64,000 nt of DNA from Rhizobium freirei PRF 81 (GCF_000359745.1 NZ_AQHN01000088.1:62001-126000); one strand, 5' to 3'; positions 35,707 through 45,213 are shown, counted from the first letter of the stretch. A program made the numbers and translations. Notes: a model not told the origin generated them from the letters alone.

Positions 35707-37311
35707 ATGAACAAAGACAAGGCATCGAATACGAACTCAGAATGCGTCCACAGCGGCGCCGACAAGATCGACGTGCTCGCGCTTGCACGAGACAGTGCGA
35801 AAACCAGCTTGCGGGCGGTATTTACGGTACAGATCGCGCGCCTGGTTCTGCGGCTCGGCTTTTCGGCAACGGCAGCCATGATCGCGGGCCGGCTGGTGAT
35901 GGATCAACCGGTCCAGCCATGGCTGCCGATTCTTGCAATCGGCCTCCTCGCCTGCTCCTCCGTTGTGGGATTGTTCGGCGACAAGATGCAGGCGAATGCT
36001 GAAACCACCATCGCGACCGGGTTGCGCGATGTCGCAGGAGCGACGCTGAACGCCATGTCGCCGCGGCAATTGAACCAGTTGCCCGTCGGGACGCTGGTCG
36101 TGGCCATGCAGCGCCATCCAGAATCCGTGGCTGCCCTCGTCATTGGCCATCGCATGGCCTCCATGATGATGGGGATCGGCCCGATTGCGGCCGCGGCCAT
36201 GCTCTTGCTCGTCTCCTGGCAGGCGGCGATCCTCGTCATCTGCCTGACGCCGGTCATGATTCTGTTCTTTGCATTGATAGGCGATGCGATCCGCAGCCGT
36301 GCGGCAGTTCAGGAACGGGCCTTCGGCCGTCTTGCCGGGCAATTCGCCGATCGCATCCGCGCGCTGCCGACGATTCTGGCCAATCACGCCCTTGCCGAGG
36401 AGGAGAAAAAGCTCTCCGCCCGCCTGGAGACCTATGCGCGCGAGACGATGGGCGTTCTCGGCATTGCATTCATCAACGCCGGCATCATCGACTTTTTCGC
36501 GTCGCTATCGATCGCCTTGCTTGCTGTCTTTCTTGGCCTTGGGCATCTCAAACTGATGATGATCCCTGGCTTTTCCGATCTCGCGCTCTGGCAAAGCCTG
36601 TTCATCCTGATGATCGCGCCGGAGTATTTCGCGCCTTTCAGGCGGTTCTCGGAGCAATATCATGCCAAGGCGGAAGGCTTGGCGGCGGCGAATGCGCTTG
36701 ATCGGCTGCTCAATGCCGATAGTCCTGAAGCGGTGGCCACTGCTGCTCTGGACCGCCCCTTCTCAGTGCTTCCCCAACACGGTCTCGTCGCAATCACCGG
36801 TCCCAGCGGCAGCGGCAAATCGACCCTGCTGCGCCGGCTCGCCCGATTGGAACCGGCGGAAAGCCCTGTCCCGGCGATTTCCGGGGATGTCGCATGGGTA
36901 TCCACCGACAGCTTCGTCGCCGGGCGCACGCTTCGCGAGGCGATCTGCTGGAAGCTGCCTCTCGTATCGCCGACCAAATTGTCCGATGCGGCAAACGCGG
37001 TCGGCCTGCTGGACGATGCACTTCTGCCTGGCGGCCTTGATGCGCCGCTTACCCGCGGCGGCGGTAACCTTTCGGGCGGCCAGAGGCTCCGCGTCTCCGT
37101 CGCCCGCGCCATTCTATCGGGGCGGACCGTGGTCGCAGACGAACCGACGGCCAAGCTCGACGCAGCAACCGCCGCCCTCGTTCGGCAAGCGCTCCTGGGT
37201 CTGGCGCACTCGCGACTCGTCGTCGTTGCTACGCATGACAGGGAGCTGGCCGGCGCCGCGAAACAGACGATCGACCTTTCAAACAACGAAAATATCGAGG
37301 TGGCGGCATGA
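35707..37311 (+). CDS. cydD: ABC exporter subunit CydD (cytochrome bd assembly)
   Basis: 534 residues: an N-terminal six-helix membrane domain (~40-320) followed by an ATPase domain. Walker A GPSGSGKSTLLRR, signature LSGGQRLRVSVARAIL, and Walker B VVADEPTAKLD are all present. CydD pairs with CydC to export glutathione/cysteine and to bind heme, a need for bd oxidase maturation. The next gene overlaps by 4 bases (ATGA). Slightly shorter than the E. coli protein. Its position opposite cydA with a shared FNR/FixK box suggests joint low-oxygen control. Confidence 0.93.
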   Translation: MNKDKASNTNSECVHSGADKIDVLALARDSAKTSLRAVFTVQIARLVLRLGFSATAAMIAGRLVMDQPVQPWLPILAIGLLACSSVVGLFGDKMQANAETTIATGLRDVAGATLNAMSPRQLNQLPVGTLVVAMQRHPESVAALVIGHRMASMMMGIGPIAAAAMLLLVSWQAAILVICLTPVMILFFALIGDAIRSRAAVQERAFGRLAGQFADRIRALPTILANHALAEEEKKLSARLETYARETMGVLGIAFINAGIIDFFASLSIALLAVFLGLGHLKLMMIPGFSDLALWQSLFILMIAPEYFAPFRRFSEQYHAKAEGLAAANALDRLLNADSPEAVATAALDRPFSVLPQHGLVAITGPSGSGKSTLLRRLARLEPAESPVPAISGDVAWVSTDSFVAGRTLREAICWKLPLVSPTKLSDAANAVGLLDDALLPGGLDAPLTRGGGNLSGGQRLRVSVARAILSGRTVVADEPTAKLDAATAALVRQALLGLAHSRLVVVATHDRELAGAAKQTIDLSNNENIEVAA

Positions 37312-38897
37312 TGAGCGAACCCCTCTCCGCGAACAGGAAACACTGGCGTCGGGCCACGCTCTTAAGTTGCTGTGCCCTTTGCTGCGGCATCCTGCTGGGA
37401 GGCGTCTCCGCCTGGTTCTTGGGCGCCGTCGCGACGGCCGGCCTAACGGCGGCAGCGGCCACCTTCAATTTCCATGTTCCTTCGGCCTTCATCCGCCTAT
37501 TCGCCATCGGGCGCACAGCAGCGCGCTATGGCGAGCGCCTCGTCGGCCACAAGGCTGCTCTTGGCGATCAGGTACATCGCCGGGTGGATCTGTTTGCATC
37601 CATGGCCGCCGCACCAGCCGTCCGCAGCGCCGGCTGGCAGCTGGGCGACGAGGCTCGCCTTGCCGATTATCTGGATGATGTCGACGACGTCGACTATGCG
37701 CGTCTACGGGCTCGCCTTCCGCTGATGACAGTGATGGCGGGCCTTGCCGCGCTCCTCGCCTGCTCCACCATCATCGCGCCATTGTCGCTGTTGCCCATTG
37801 CGGCGGTGCTGTTGGTCGGTGGCGTGGTTGGCCGCAGACTGACTGAAGCCGGCGCCGTCATCTGGACGCAGACGCGATTGCAGCGACGGGACGGCGCCGA
37901 GCGGCTGGGAGCCGCCATGGCTTCCACCGTGTCTTTGATGGCCGAACGCCTTTGGGATGAAGAGTGCCGATCGGCCCTGAATGCTTTCTCCGAAGCGGAT
38001 CGCTTGATGCTCGCCTTGCGTCGGCTCCAGTCGGGCTTTGACGCGCTCGCGTCCATCGCGGGCCCGATTGCGGGCATCAGCGTCGTGGCCGCCGCCTGGC
38101 TCGCGGGCGCTCGTGGCGAGATGATGCTGCTTCCGATCGCGCTTGGCTTTGCGTGGCTGGCACTGGGCGAAGCCATGAACGGAGCATCCAGAATTTTGGT
38201 CGCCAATCTACGGCGCGACGCCGCCTGGGCGGAAATCTGTCAATGGAAAAGAGACGCACAAGCCCAGGCAGCTTGCTCAGAAAACGAGACGCTGCTTGAG
38301 CTTGGACACACGCACCTCCAACGCATCTCTCCATTGGGGGCTCCGATCGGCACTCAGCCGATTGCACTCCGTTTGAGACCCGGATTTCCGACGGTCCTGG
38401 TCGGCACCAGCGGCAGCGGCAAGTCGAGCCTTCTGAAGCAGATCGCAGGCTGGATCGGCGAAGACCCGTTCGAAGCAACCGGATCAAGCTTGGCGGCCCC
38501 GCAGCGGCGAGCCCTGACGACCCTCGTCCTTCACGACGCGGTAATTCTCGACGATACCGTCAGAAGCAACCTCTTCGATCATCAGGCCAGCGACATGCTG
38601 ATGTGGCAGGCGCTCGCCGCCGTCGAGCTCGACGAGCGCATCCGAAATGCCGGCGGCCTCGATGCATGGATAAGGCAAGACATGCTGTCGCTCGGCGAGG
38701 CGCAGCGGCTCAATCTAGCTCGTGCCTTCCTGGCTCATACTCCGGTCGTTTTGCTCGACGAACCGACCGAGCATCTCGACACTGCACAAGGTCAGCGGAT
38801 TCTCGCCCGCCTTGCCGATCACTTAAGCGACCGCATCGTTGTGATCTCGACCCACCACTCGATCCGGCTGCACAACAGCACCGTTCTGGAATTGTGA
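37308..38897 (+). CDS. cydC: ABC exporter subunit CydC (cytochrome bd assembly)
   Basis: 529 residues, six-helix membrane domain then an ATPase domain with Walker A GTSGSGKSS and Walker B VVLLDEPTEHLD. The signature is LSLGEAQRLNLARAFL rather than a textbook LSGGQ, which is common in CydC. Forms the heterodimeric CydDC exporter with the preceding gene. The stop lies 2 bases before the hemN ATG, so the oxidase maturation and heme synthesis genes form one transcript. Confidence 0.92.
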   Translation: MMSEPLSANRKHWRRATLLSCCALCCGILLGGVSAWFLGAVATAGLTAAAATFNFHVPSAFIRLFAIGRTAARYGERLVGHKAALGDQVHRRVDLFASMAAAPAVRSAGWQLGDEARLADYLDDVDDVDYARLRARLPLMTVMAGLAALLACSTIIAPLSLLPIAAVLLVGGVVGRRLTEAGAVIWTQTRLQRRDGAERLGAAMASTVSLMAERLWDEECRSALNAFSEADRLMLALRRLQSGFDALASIAGPIAGISVVAAAWLAGARGEMMLLPIALGFAWLALGEAMNGASRILVANLRRDAAWAEICQWKRDAQAQAACSENETLLELGHTHLQRISPLGAPIGTQPIALRLRPGFPTVLVGTSGSGKSSLLKQIAGWIGEDPFEATGSSLAAPQRRALTTLVLHDAVILDDTVRSNLFDHQASDMLMWQALAAVELDERIRNAGGLDAWIRQDMLSLGEAQRLNLARAFLAHTPVVLLDEPTEHLDTAQGQRILARLADHLSDRIVVISTHHSIRLHNSTVLEL

Positions 38898-38899
38898 AC

Positions 38900-40246
38900 A
38901 TGACAGCAGTCCCCACCCACCGTCTGATCGACGCAAAAGTTCCTCGCTATACCAGCTATCCGACGGCTCCGCATTTCCATGACGGGGTAACCTCAAGGAC
39001 GGTCGCAGGCTGGATCGATGCACTCGCCGTCGATGAAGCGATCTCGCTTTACCTGCATATCCCCTTCTGCGATCGGCTATGCTGGTTCTGTGCGTGCCAT
39101 ACGAAGCAGACTTTGCGCTACGGCCCCGTCAGCGATTATCTTGCGACGCTCCACAGGGAGATTGCCCTGCTTGGCCGCCACCTTTCCGGCCGAGGTATCG
39201 TGCGTGCGATCCATCTCGGCGGCGGGTCGCCAACGATGATCAGGCCCGATGATCTGCAAAGCCTGTTTGAGCGGCTGCATAGCAATCTCACCATCGCGGC
39301 GGATGCAAGCGTCAGCATCGAGATCGACCCGAACGACATGGACGAAGCGCGACTGGATGCTTTGGCGCGCGTTGGAACGACGCGGGCAAGCCTTGGCATC
39401 CAGGATTTCGACCCCCGCGTTCAGAAGGCCATCAATCGTGAGCAGAGCTTTGAGGCGACACACGATGTCGTCGACGGATTGCGAGCCCGGGGGGTCGGCT
39501 CCGTCAATCTCGACCTGCTCTACGGCTTGCCGTTTCAGTCGGTTGCAACGCTTGGCAAGACCATCGACCTATCGCTGTCGTTGCGACCGGATCGTGTCGC
39601 GATTTTCGGCTATGCTCACGTGCCCTGGTTCAAGAAGCATCAGACAATGATCGATGAGGCCGCCCTGCCCGGCCCCGATTTGAGGCTCGAACAGGCGCAG
39701 AGGGCGGCGACCCTGATCCGGGAGGCCGGCTATCAACCAATCGGCATCGATCACTTCGCCCTGCCGACGGACAGCCTTGCGGTGGCGGCGCGCGCGGGCC
39801 GCCTGACGAGGAATTTTCAAGGCTATACGGACGACCCCTGCGAAACGCTCATTGGTTTAGGCCCGTCGTCGATCAGCCGGTTTCGCGAGGGCTACGCGCA
39901 GAATATCCCCTCCACCGGTGAGTATGGCCGTTCGATCGAAGCGGGCGACTTGGCCATTGTACGGGGTCTTTCGCTCTCGGAAGAGGATCGCCTGCGCGGC
40001 TGGGTCATCGAGCGCCTGATGTGCGACTTTGGCTTTTCGACGACCGCCATGCGCAGCATGTTCGGCGAGCGCGCCGAGCCCGTTCTGCTCGAGGCGGCCA
40101 TGCTTGCGCAGGTTTCGCCTGACTTCGTCGCAGACGATGGCGGCTTCTCCATCAAGCCGGAAAGCCGTCTGTTCGCAAGGTCGATCGCGGCACAATTCGA
40201 CAGTTATCTGAATCTGGACAAGGCGCGGCATTCTGCGGCCATCTAG
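38900..40246 (+). CDS. hemN: Oxygen-independent coproporphyrinogen III oxidase
   Basis: 448 residues. Radical-SAM enzyme that decarboxylates two propionates of coproporphyrinogen III without oxygen, giving protoporphyrinogen IX for heme. The [4Fe-4S] motif is HIPFCDRLCWFCACH, with C-x3-C-x2-C-x-C, the true HemN (not HemW) pattern. YTSYPTAPHF at the N-terminus and GGGSPTMI match as well. It starts 2 bases after cydC, so it is transcribed with the bd oxidase assembly genes under the same low-oxygen control. Length is normal. Confidence 0.94.
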   Translation: MTAVPTHRLIDAKVPRYTSYPTAPHFHDGVTSRTVAGWIDALAVDEAISLYLHIPFCDRLCWFCACHTKQTLRYGPVSDYLATLHREIALLGRHLSGRGIVRAIHLGGGSPTMIRPDDLQSLFERLHSNLTIAADASVSIEIDPNDMDEARLDALARVGTTRASLGIQDFDPRVQKAINREQSFEATHDVVDGLRARGVGSVNLDLLYGLPFQSVATLGKTIDLSLSLRPDRVAIFGYAHVPWFKKHQTMIDEAALPGPDLRLEQAQRAATLIREAGYQPIGIDHFALPTDSLAVAARAGRLTRNFQGYTDDPCETLIGLGPSSISRFREGYAQNIPSTGEYGRSIEAGDLAIVRGLSLSEEDRLRGWVIERLMCDFGFSTTAMRSMFGERAEPVLLEAAMLAQVSPDFVADDGGFSIKPESRLFARSIAAQFDSYLNLDKARHSAAI

Positions 40247-40348
40247 CATCTTTCGATCGCCACAGCCGTTCGCCGACCATTCGGTGCCAACCGAAGATCT
40301 CTGCTGTTGTTTGGGTTAGTCAGCCCGTTGGCGGAGGATGGTCGGCGT

Positions 40349-42271
40349 CTAGTCGAGAAGATCCCGAAGCCGCTGTGCCAATTCGCGGGCCGTATAGGGC
40401 TTCTTCAGCCAGGTTCCGGAGTGCGCCAGTTCTCGGCCGGCGATCGTCGGTTCCGCGTAGCCTGATGTGAGGAGGATCTTGATTTCCGGCCTCGTTGCGC
40501 GGACGGTATTGGCAAGTTCGTCGCCGGTCATGCCTCCGGGCATCACGATATCGGTAAACAGCAATGCGACATCCGGGTTCTCGTCCAGCCGCTCGAGCGC
40601 GTCTTTGCCATTGGCCGCCTCGACGACCTGATAACCGGCATCGCTAAGCCTGGATACCGCAACGCGGCGCACGCGCGGATCATCCTCGACGACGAGAATT
40701 TTCTCCGAACCGCGGGGAATAGTCTGCTGGATCGGGTCACCTTGATGCTGATCGCTCGCCCCGGCATTTTCCCTTTGAGCTGCGGGAAGGAAAACACGCA
40801 CGCTCGTCCCCTGTCCTACCTCGCTATAGAGCTGGACATGGCCGCCGGACTGCTTGGCAAAGCCATAGACCATGGAGAGGCCAAGGCCGGTGCCGGCACC
40901 AAGGCCTTTGGTGGTAAAGAACGGTTCGAAAGCGCGCTGCTTCGTGTCCGCAGACATGCCGTGACCGGTATCCGTCACCGCAATCAGGACGAATTCGCCC
41001 GTGCGAACCTGGGGATACATCTGCGCATAGTCGACGTCGAGATGGACATGCGAAATCTCGATCGAGAGCTTGCCACCACGATCCATGGCATCGCGCGCGT
41101 TGAGAACGAGATTCAGCAGCGCATTCTGCAATTGCGATGCATCGACCAGCGCCCTGTTTGCCGATCCGGAAACGATCGTACGAAACTCGATCGCCTCGCC
41201 GAGCGTCCGCCGCAGAAGATCGGAAAAACCTGAAACCAGCTGGCCGACATCGACGAGTTTCGGATTAAGGGGTTGACGGCGCCCGAAGGCAAGCAACTGG
41301 CCCGTCAGCTTGGCGCCGTCTTCGGCGGCGTCCTGCGCCTCGCGCAATAGTGGACGGAGCTTTTCGTCCTGAAGCTTGTTCTCGATCATTTCGAGGTTGC
41401 CGCTGATGACCGTGAGCAGATTGTTGAAGTCATGCGCCAGCCCGCCGGTCAACTGCCCAATCGCCTCCATCTTCTGAGCCTGCCGCAGCTCTTCCTCGAT
41501 CTTGTGCCGGCTCGTCAGGTCGCGGATGAAACCGGTGAAGATGCGTCCGCCCTTGGTGATCGCCTCGCCGACGGCGAGCTCCATTGGAAACAGCGATCCA
41601 TCCTTGCGCAGTCCCGTCACCACACGTCCGTAGCCGATGATGCGTCGCTCGCCTGTCGTCAGGTAGCGCGAGATATAGCCATCATGTGCATCGCGATCTG
41701 GTTGCGGCATCAGCACCCTCACGTTCTTGCCGCACACTTCCGCAGCCGCATAACCGAACAGTTTCTCCGCAGCGGCACTGAAGGACGAAATCGTCCCGGC
41801 GTCGTCGATGACGACCATGGATTCCGGAACCGTATCGAGAATCGAGCGCAGATGCGCCTCCCGCTCCGCAAGATCGTCCTGAGCTCTCTTCATATCGCTC
41901 ACATCATTGTTGGTCTGAATGATCAGAGTCTTTCCGTCAGCGTCCGGTGCAACAAGCGCCCAGCGTGTCGCGACAAAGAGCGGGTAGCCATCCTTCCTGC
42001 GATGAACGACCTCACCTTCCCAGGCTCCATCCCGCCGGACAATGTCGCGAATTTCCTCCAGCGGCCTGGGGAAACGGATCGACAGGAGTTCATGAACAAC
42101 TTGTCCTATCGCTTCCTCCCGCGACCACCCATAGAGAGCTTGGCAGCCGCCCGTCCAATGGCTGATGATCCCGTCCAGGCCATGTACGATCAAATTGACC
42201 CCGTCGAGCAGGCGGGCGATCTCGTCCACCTTGTTTCCGTTCAAAACGCTACTGACGGTCTTGCTGCTCAT
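40349..42271 (-). CDS. Hybrid FixL-like oxygen-sensing histidine kinase (hFixL type)
   Basis: 640 residues, no membrane helices. PAS 1 at ~15-130; PAS 2 at ~136-255 closely matches the FixL heme PAS, with the proximal heme His at 196 (DRDAHDGYISRY) and the oxygen-switch Arg at 216 (IIGYGRVVTG). The kinase core has phospho-His280 (GLAHDFNNLL) and the N, G1 and G2 boxes (NARDAM, DTGHGM, GTGLGLSM). A C-terminal receiver (ILVVEDDPRVRR, FTDIVMPGG, LKKPY) fills residues ~525-640. This is the soluble hybrid form known from Rhizobium leguminosarum and R. etli. It is followed upstream by fixK and the FxkR-like gene, completing the module. Confidence 0.9.
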   Translation of the reverse strand: MSSKTVSSVLNGNKVDEIARLLDGVNLIVHGLDGIISHWTGGCQALYGWSREEAIGQVVHELLSIRFPRPLEEIRDIVRRDGAWEGEVVHRRKDGYPLFVATRWALVAPDADGKTLIIQTNNDVSDMKRAQDDLAEREAHLRSILDTVPESMVVIDDAGTISSFSAAAEKLFGYAAAEVCGKNVRVLMPQPDRDAHDGYISRYLTTGERRIIGYGRVVTGLRKDGSLFPMELAVGEAITKGGRIFTGFIRDLTSRHKIEEELRQAQKMEAIGQLTGGLAHDFNNLLTVISGNLEMIENKLQDEKLRPLLREAQDAAEDGAKLTGQLLAFGRRQPLNPKLVDVGQLVSGFSDLLRRTLGEAIEFRTIVSGSANRALVDASQLQNALLNLVLNARDAMDRGGKLSIEISHVHLDVDYAQMYPQVRTGEFVLIAVTDTGHGMSADTKQRAFEPFFTTKGLGAGTGLGLSMVYGFAKQSGGHVQLYSEVGQGTSVRVFLPAAQRENAGASDQHQGDPIQQTIPRGSEKILVVEDDPRVRRVAVSRLSDAGYQVVEAANGKDALERLDENPDVALLFTDIVMPGGMTGDELANTVRATRPEIKILLTSGYAEPTIAGRELAHSGTWLKKPYTARELAQRLRDLLD

Positions 42272-42292
42272 TGGCTCTCTTCATCTGCGGTT

Positions 42293-42396
42293 AGAGCATT
42301 TTTACTTTTCCTGGAATCGCGAAAGCACACTGTCTTCCTGTTTTCACGCCTTCCGGACGGAAAACTGCTCCGCACTTTTCCTAGAATTGCTCTAGT
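42293..42396 (+). repeat. RIME-like intergenic mosaic repeat, copy 3
   Basis: About 104 bases from AGAGCATTTTTAC to AATTGCTCTAG, same orientation as copy 2, filling nearly the whole gap between the hFixL-like gene and fixK. Its right end supplies the stop codon of the fixK-like gene (TAG on the minus strand, 42392-42394). Confidence 0.8.
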
Positions 42397-43141
42397 GGTG
42401 ATTACTCGCAGCGTAGGAGATTTGACGACGCTCGTCGCCATAATATTCATCGTCGCCGGAAAGTTGGGCGAGCACACCATACTTCATGACCCGCACGGCG
42501 TGGCGGCCGATCGAACAGATGATCCCTCGCTGCGTCAGCTTGGTCATCGTCCTGGAAACGGTCTCGATCGTCAGGCCGAGATAATCAGCAATGTCGAGCC
42601 TGGTCATCGGCAATTCGACGATGGTGGTGTTCCCCCGGAGACCAGGCCCAGGCTGCATCTGCTTCAACAGGAATGTGCACAGTCGCTCCTCTGCATTCTT
42701 TCGCGACAGCAGCACCATCTGATCCTGGGCGGCAGCCATTTCGTCGCAAAGACGTGAGAATACCTCGGGCCGCAGGTCGGGGCACCTGGCAACCTCGGCC
42801 TCGAACGCCTTGCGCGAGAAACGGCGGATACGGGTGTCGACGATCGCCTCGGCGCTGTAGAGATAATGGCTTTTCAAGGAAACGCCGACGATATCGCCGG
42901 CATGCAAGAAGCCGGTGATGACGCGGCGTCCGTCGGAAATGATCTTGAAGATGCGCAGGCTGCCCTCGACCACCTCGAAAAGGTGTTTTGCGATGTCGCC
43001 CTCGAGGAAGACGGATTGTCCTGCGGCCAGATGCTCGACGGGCTGCTTTCTGAAAAGGGCCTGCAGGCTGTCCGGCTCCGCGCCGAACAACGCCGGGTTC
43101 GTGACTTCCTTGAGGTGATGAACATTATTCGTCTGCAGCAT
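42392..43141 (-). CDS. fixK: FixK-like Crp/FNR family transcription regulator
   Basis: 249 residues. N-terminal cyclic-nucleotide-like beta-roll (~30-140), a dimer helix, and a C-terminal winged helix with the recognition segment LTIETVSRTMTKL, in which Glu-x2-Ser-Arg reads TTGAT half-sites. There is no N-terminal cysteine cluster, so it fits FixK rather than FnrN and would not sense oxygen itself. AGAGGAA precedes the ATG. It is the expected target of hFixL-FxkR signalling and the probable activator of the FNR/FixK boxes near cyd, the CBS and the usp genes. A RIME-like repeat supplies its stop codon. Confidence 0.87.
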   Translation of the reverse strand: MLQTNNVHHLKEVTNPALFGAEPDSLQALFRKQPVEHLAAGQSVFLEGDIAKHLFEVVEGSLRIFKIISDGRRVITGFLHAGDIVGVSLKSHYLYSAEAIVDTRIRRFSRKAFEAEVARCPDLRPEVFSRLCDEMAAAQDQMVLLSRKNAEERLCTFLLKQMQPGPGLRGNTTIVELPMTRLDIADYLGLTIETVSRTMTKLTQRGIICSIGRHAVRVMKYGVLAQLSGDDEYYGDERRQISYAASNHH

Positions 43142-43228
43142 GACCGTTCCTCTGAGCTGTCGATGGGAACAGATGACCCGTCGCTGGTGACACCAGGATG
43201 CTGCGCGTGTTAAAGACGGTGCTGTTTG

Positions 43229-43244
43229 GTAACAGTCTGTAACA
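43229..43244 (-). promoter_or_regulatory. K-box-like operator upstream of fixK
   Basis: On the minus strand the sequence reads GTTACAGACTGTTACC, a direct repeat of GTTAC spaced as in the K-box (GTTACA-N4-GTTACA) bound by FxkR in R. etli as I recall it. It lies ~88 bases before the fixK ATG and just before the FxkR-like gene. Confidence 0.72.
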
Positions 43245-43275
43245 ACGGCGGTTTAGTACATTGATCGAATCGACG

Positions 43276-44001
43276 ATGGCGGCGCTCCACCATCACGCGC
43301 ATATCCTCGTCGTCGACGACGACCCCCGCATTCGCCAGATGCTGACGCGCTATTTCGAAGATGAAGGCTACATCGTTTCTACCGCCGCGGACGGAAACGA
43401 GATGCGGGTGCGGATGCGCGCGCAAAACTTCGACGCCATTCTGCTCGATCTCGTCCTTCCGGGCGGCACGGACGGACTTGATCTTGCCCGCGAAATTCGC
43501 GCCCAATCGGACGTGCCGATCATGATGCTCACGGGCCGTGACGATGTCGTCGACCGAATCGTCGGATTGGAAGTCGGCGCTGACGACTATATCGCAAAGC
43601 CTTTTCACCTTCGCGAGGTCCACGCCCGTTTGAAGTCGATCTTGCGCCGACGCCAGGCCCCCGCCCGGCTTTCAGAGCCGAGCGCCGAGGAAATCATCGG
43701 CTTCGAGGGATGGAGGCTGAACATCAGCCGGCGCCAGGTACTGGACCCGGAGGGTCAAGAGGTCGAACTGACGACGGGCGAATACGAAATGCTGACGGCA
43801 TTCGTTCGAAACGCGGGGCGCGTGCTCACGCGTGAAGTGCTCATGGACCTTACCAGGGGGCGCAACCTCGAAGCCTTTGACCGCACGATCGACGCCCAGA
43901 TCGTGCGGCTGCGCCGCAAGGTCGAAACGGATCCCAAGAAACCGCAATTCATCAAGGCGGTGCGCGGGGTCGGCTATGTCTTCACCGCGAAGCTGGATTG
44001 A
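43276..44001 (+). CDS. OmpR-family response regulator, FxkR-like
   Basis: 241 residues from the ATG at 43276; a TTG at 43261 is also possible. Receiver domain ~8-125 with the acidic pocket VVDDDP, phospho-Asp58 (AILLDLVLP) and Lys108 (YIAKPF). A winged-helix trans_reg_C domain fills ~145-238 (LTTGEYEMLTAFV, RTIDAQIVRLRRKVE, GVGYVF). It is divergent from fixK and near a hFixL-like kinase, exactly the R. etli hFixL-FxkR-fixK arrangement in which FxkR replaces FixJ. The adjacent K-box supports this role. Apart from context the sequence alone would say only OmpR type. Confidence 0.83.
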   Translation: MAALHHHAHILVVDDDPRIRQMLTRYFEDEGYIVSTAADGNEMRVRMRAQNFDAILLDLVLPGGTDGLDLAREIRAQSDVPIMMLTGRDDVVDRIVGLEVGADDYIAKPFHLREVHARLKSILRRRQAPARLSEPSAEEIIGFEGWRLNISRRQVLDPEGQEVELTTGEYEMLTAFVRNAGRVLTREVLMDLTRGRNLEAFDRTIDAQIVRLRRKVETDPKKPQFIKAVRGVGYVFTAKLD

Positions 44002-44067
44002 ACAGCGCCTGTGGTCTGACTGCATCGGCCGGAATGCCAAAAGCTATATCCGTCAGCGACGCCTGCT

Positions 44068-44081
44068 TTGATCGTGATCAA
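44068..44081. promoter_or_regulatory. FNR/FixK box upstream of the CBS/BON gene
   Basis: TTGATCGTGATCAA, an exact TTGAT-N4-ATCAA palindrome, 82 bases before the ATG at 44164. The position suits activation from about -40. Confidence 0.85.
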
Positions 44082-44163
44082 AGTGAAATCCAACGGGAGC
44101 TCTATCCTCAAAGCCAGTCGCCGGATCTCATCGGCAACGCCACCTTGAAGGAGTAAGCTCGAC

Positions 44164-44853
44164 ATGCTCGTCCATGCGATCATGACATCCCCTGCCATAA
44201 CCGTTCGCCCCGAAACGTCGATCGCGGATGCCGCCAAGACGATGCTCGACAATCACGTCAGCGGCCTGCCTGTGGTTGATGCCGCAGGCAAGCTGGTGGG
44301 CATCGTCAGCGAAGGCGACTTCATCCGACGCAACGAGTTGCACACCGAACGCAAGCGTTCATGGCTGCTTGAGCTTCTCACCAGTTCTGGGACGCTGGCG
44401 GCGGAATATGTATCGACCCACGGCCGTACGGTCGAAGACGTCATGACTTCCGATGTGGTCACGGTGACCACGACAACGGGCTTGCAAGACGTGGTCGAGC
44501 TGATGGAAAAGCACCATGTCAAACGCCTTCCCGTCGTCTCGTACGGCAAGCTCGTCGGCATCATCTCTCGATCGGATCTTCTGAAGGCGCTTGTCAAAGC
44601 TCTTCCGGCGCCGGCGACCGAAAGCAGGGATCATGAGATCGAATCGGCGATCATCAATGAGCTTGCGACACAAGGCTGGAGCCGAGCCGGTTCTATCCGC
44701 GTCAAAGTGGTTGACGGCGTTGCCGAGCTCTCGGGGGGCATCATGGATGAAAGAGAGCGCCAGGCGGCAAAGGTCGCGGCGGAAAATGTTCCCGGCGTGC
44801 GGGCAGTCTTCGACAATCTCGTCTATATCGATCCTTACATTGGCGTAGTCTGA
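44164..44853 (+). CDS. CBS-pair and BON domain protein
   Basis: 229 residues. Two CBS domains (~1-60 and ~90-150; MTSPAITVRP and MTSDVVTVTTTT starts, PVVDAAGKLVGIVSEGD and PVVSYGKLVGIISRSDLL ends) form an adenine-nucleotide-binding pair. A BON domain follows (~160-225; IESAIINELATQGW, IRVKVVDGVAELSGGI), a small fold that binds membranes or hydrophobic ligands. No signal peptide. AAGGAG lies before the ATG. Such genes are often found in FixK regulons of rhizobia, and a perfect box lies upstream. Exact role unknown. Confidence 0.87.
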   Translation: MLVHAIMTSPAITVRPETSIADAAKTMLDNHVSGLPVVDAAGKLVGIVSEGDFIRRNELHTERKRSWLLELLTSSGTLAAEYVSTHGRTVEDVMTSDVVTVTTTTGLQDVVELMEKHHVKRLPVVSYGKLVGIISRSDLLKALVKALPAPATESRDHEIESAIINELATQGWSRAGSIRVKVVDGVAELSGGIMDERERQAAKVAAENVPGVRAVFDNLVYIDPYIGVV

Positions 44854-45213
44854 GCGGTTTCGCTCGGTACGAGACGGCGACACCCAACCCCACGGTGCCG
44901 CCCGTCCAGGCCTCGTCCTATGCAGGGTCTGCGGCTTTGCCACGATGTCGTGTGTTCTCCTCGGCATTGTGGCCTTGCGTCGGGCGAGGCAGGAATTCGC
45001 GCGAGACGGCTCTGAAAACCACTGCATGCTGCAGGACGCGGTCTCGATCGTCGCGCAGATCCGGTCTTTGCGATCCGGTCTTCACGGTAAAAACTTGGAT
45101 CCCGCGACGCTAAGCGATCGATGTCGGTGGTTGACGACGTTCCATCGAACTTGCCAAATCTGCGGAAACGGCGGGCCAGGATTGGCTGACCCACCTCGTT
45201 GCAGCCAGAATGA
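44854..45213. other. Intergenic region between convergent genes
   Basis: 360 bases between the CBS/BON gene and the universal stress protein gene. Several short open frames exist without good starts; none is supported. No clear terminator or repeat seen. Confidence 0.5.
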
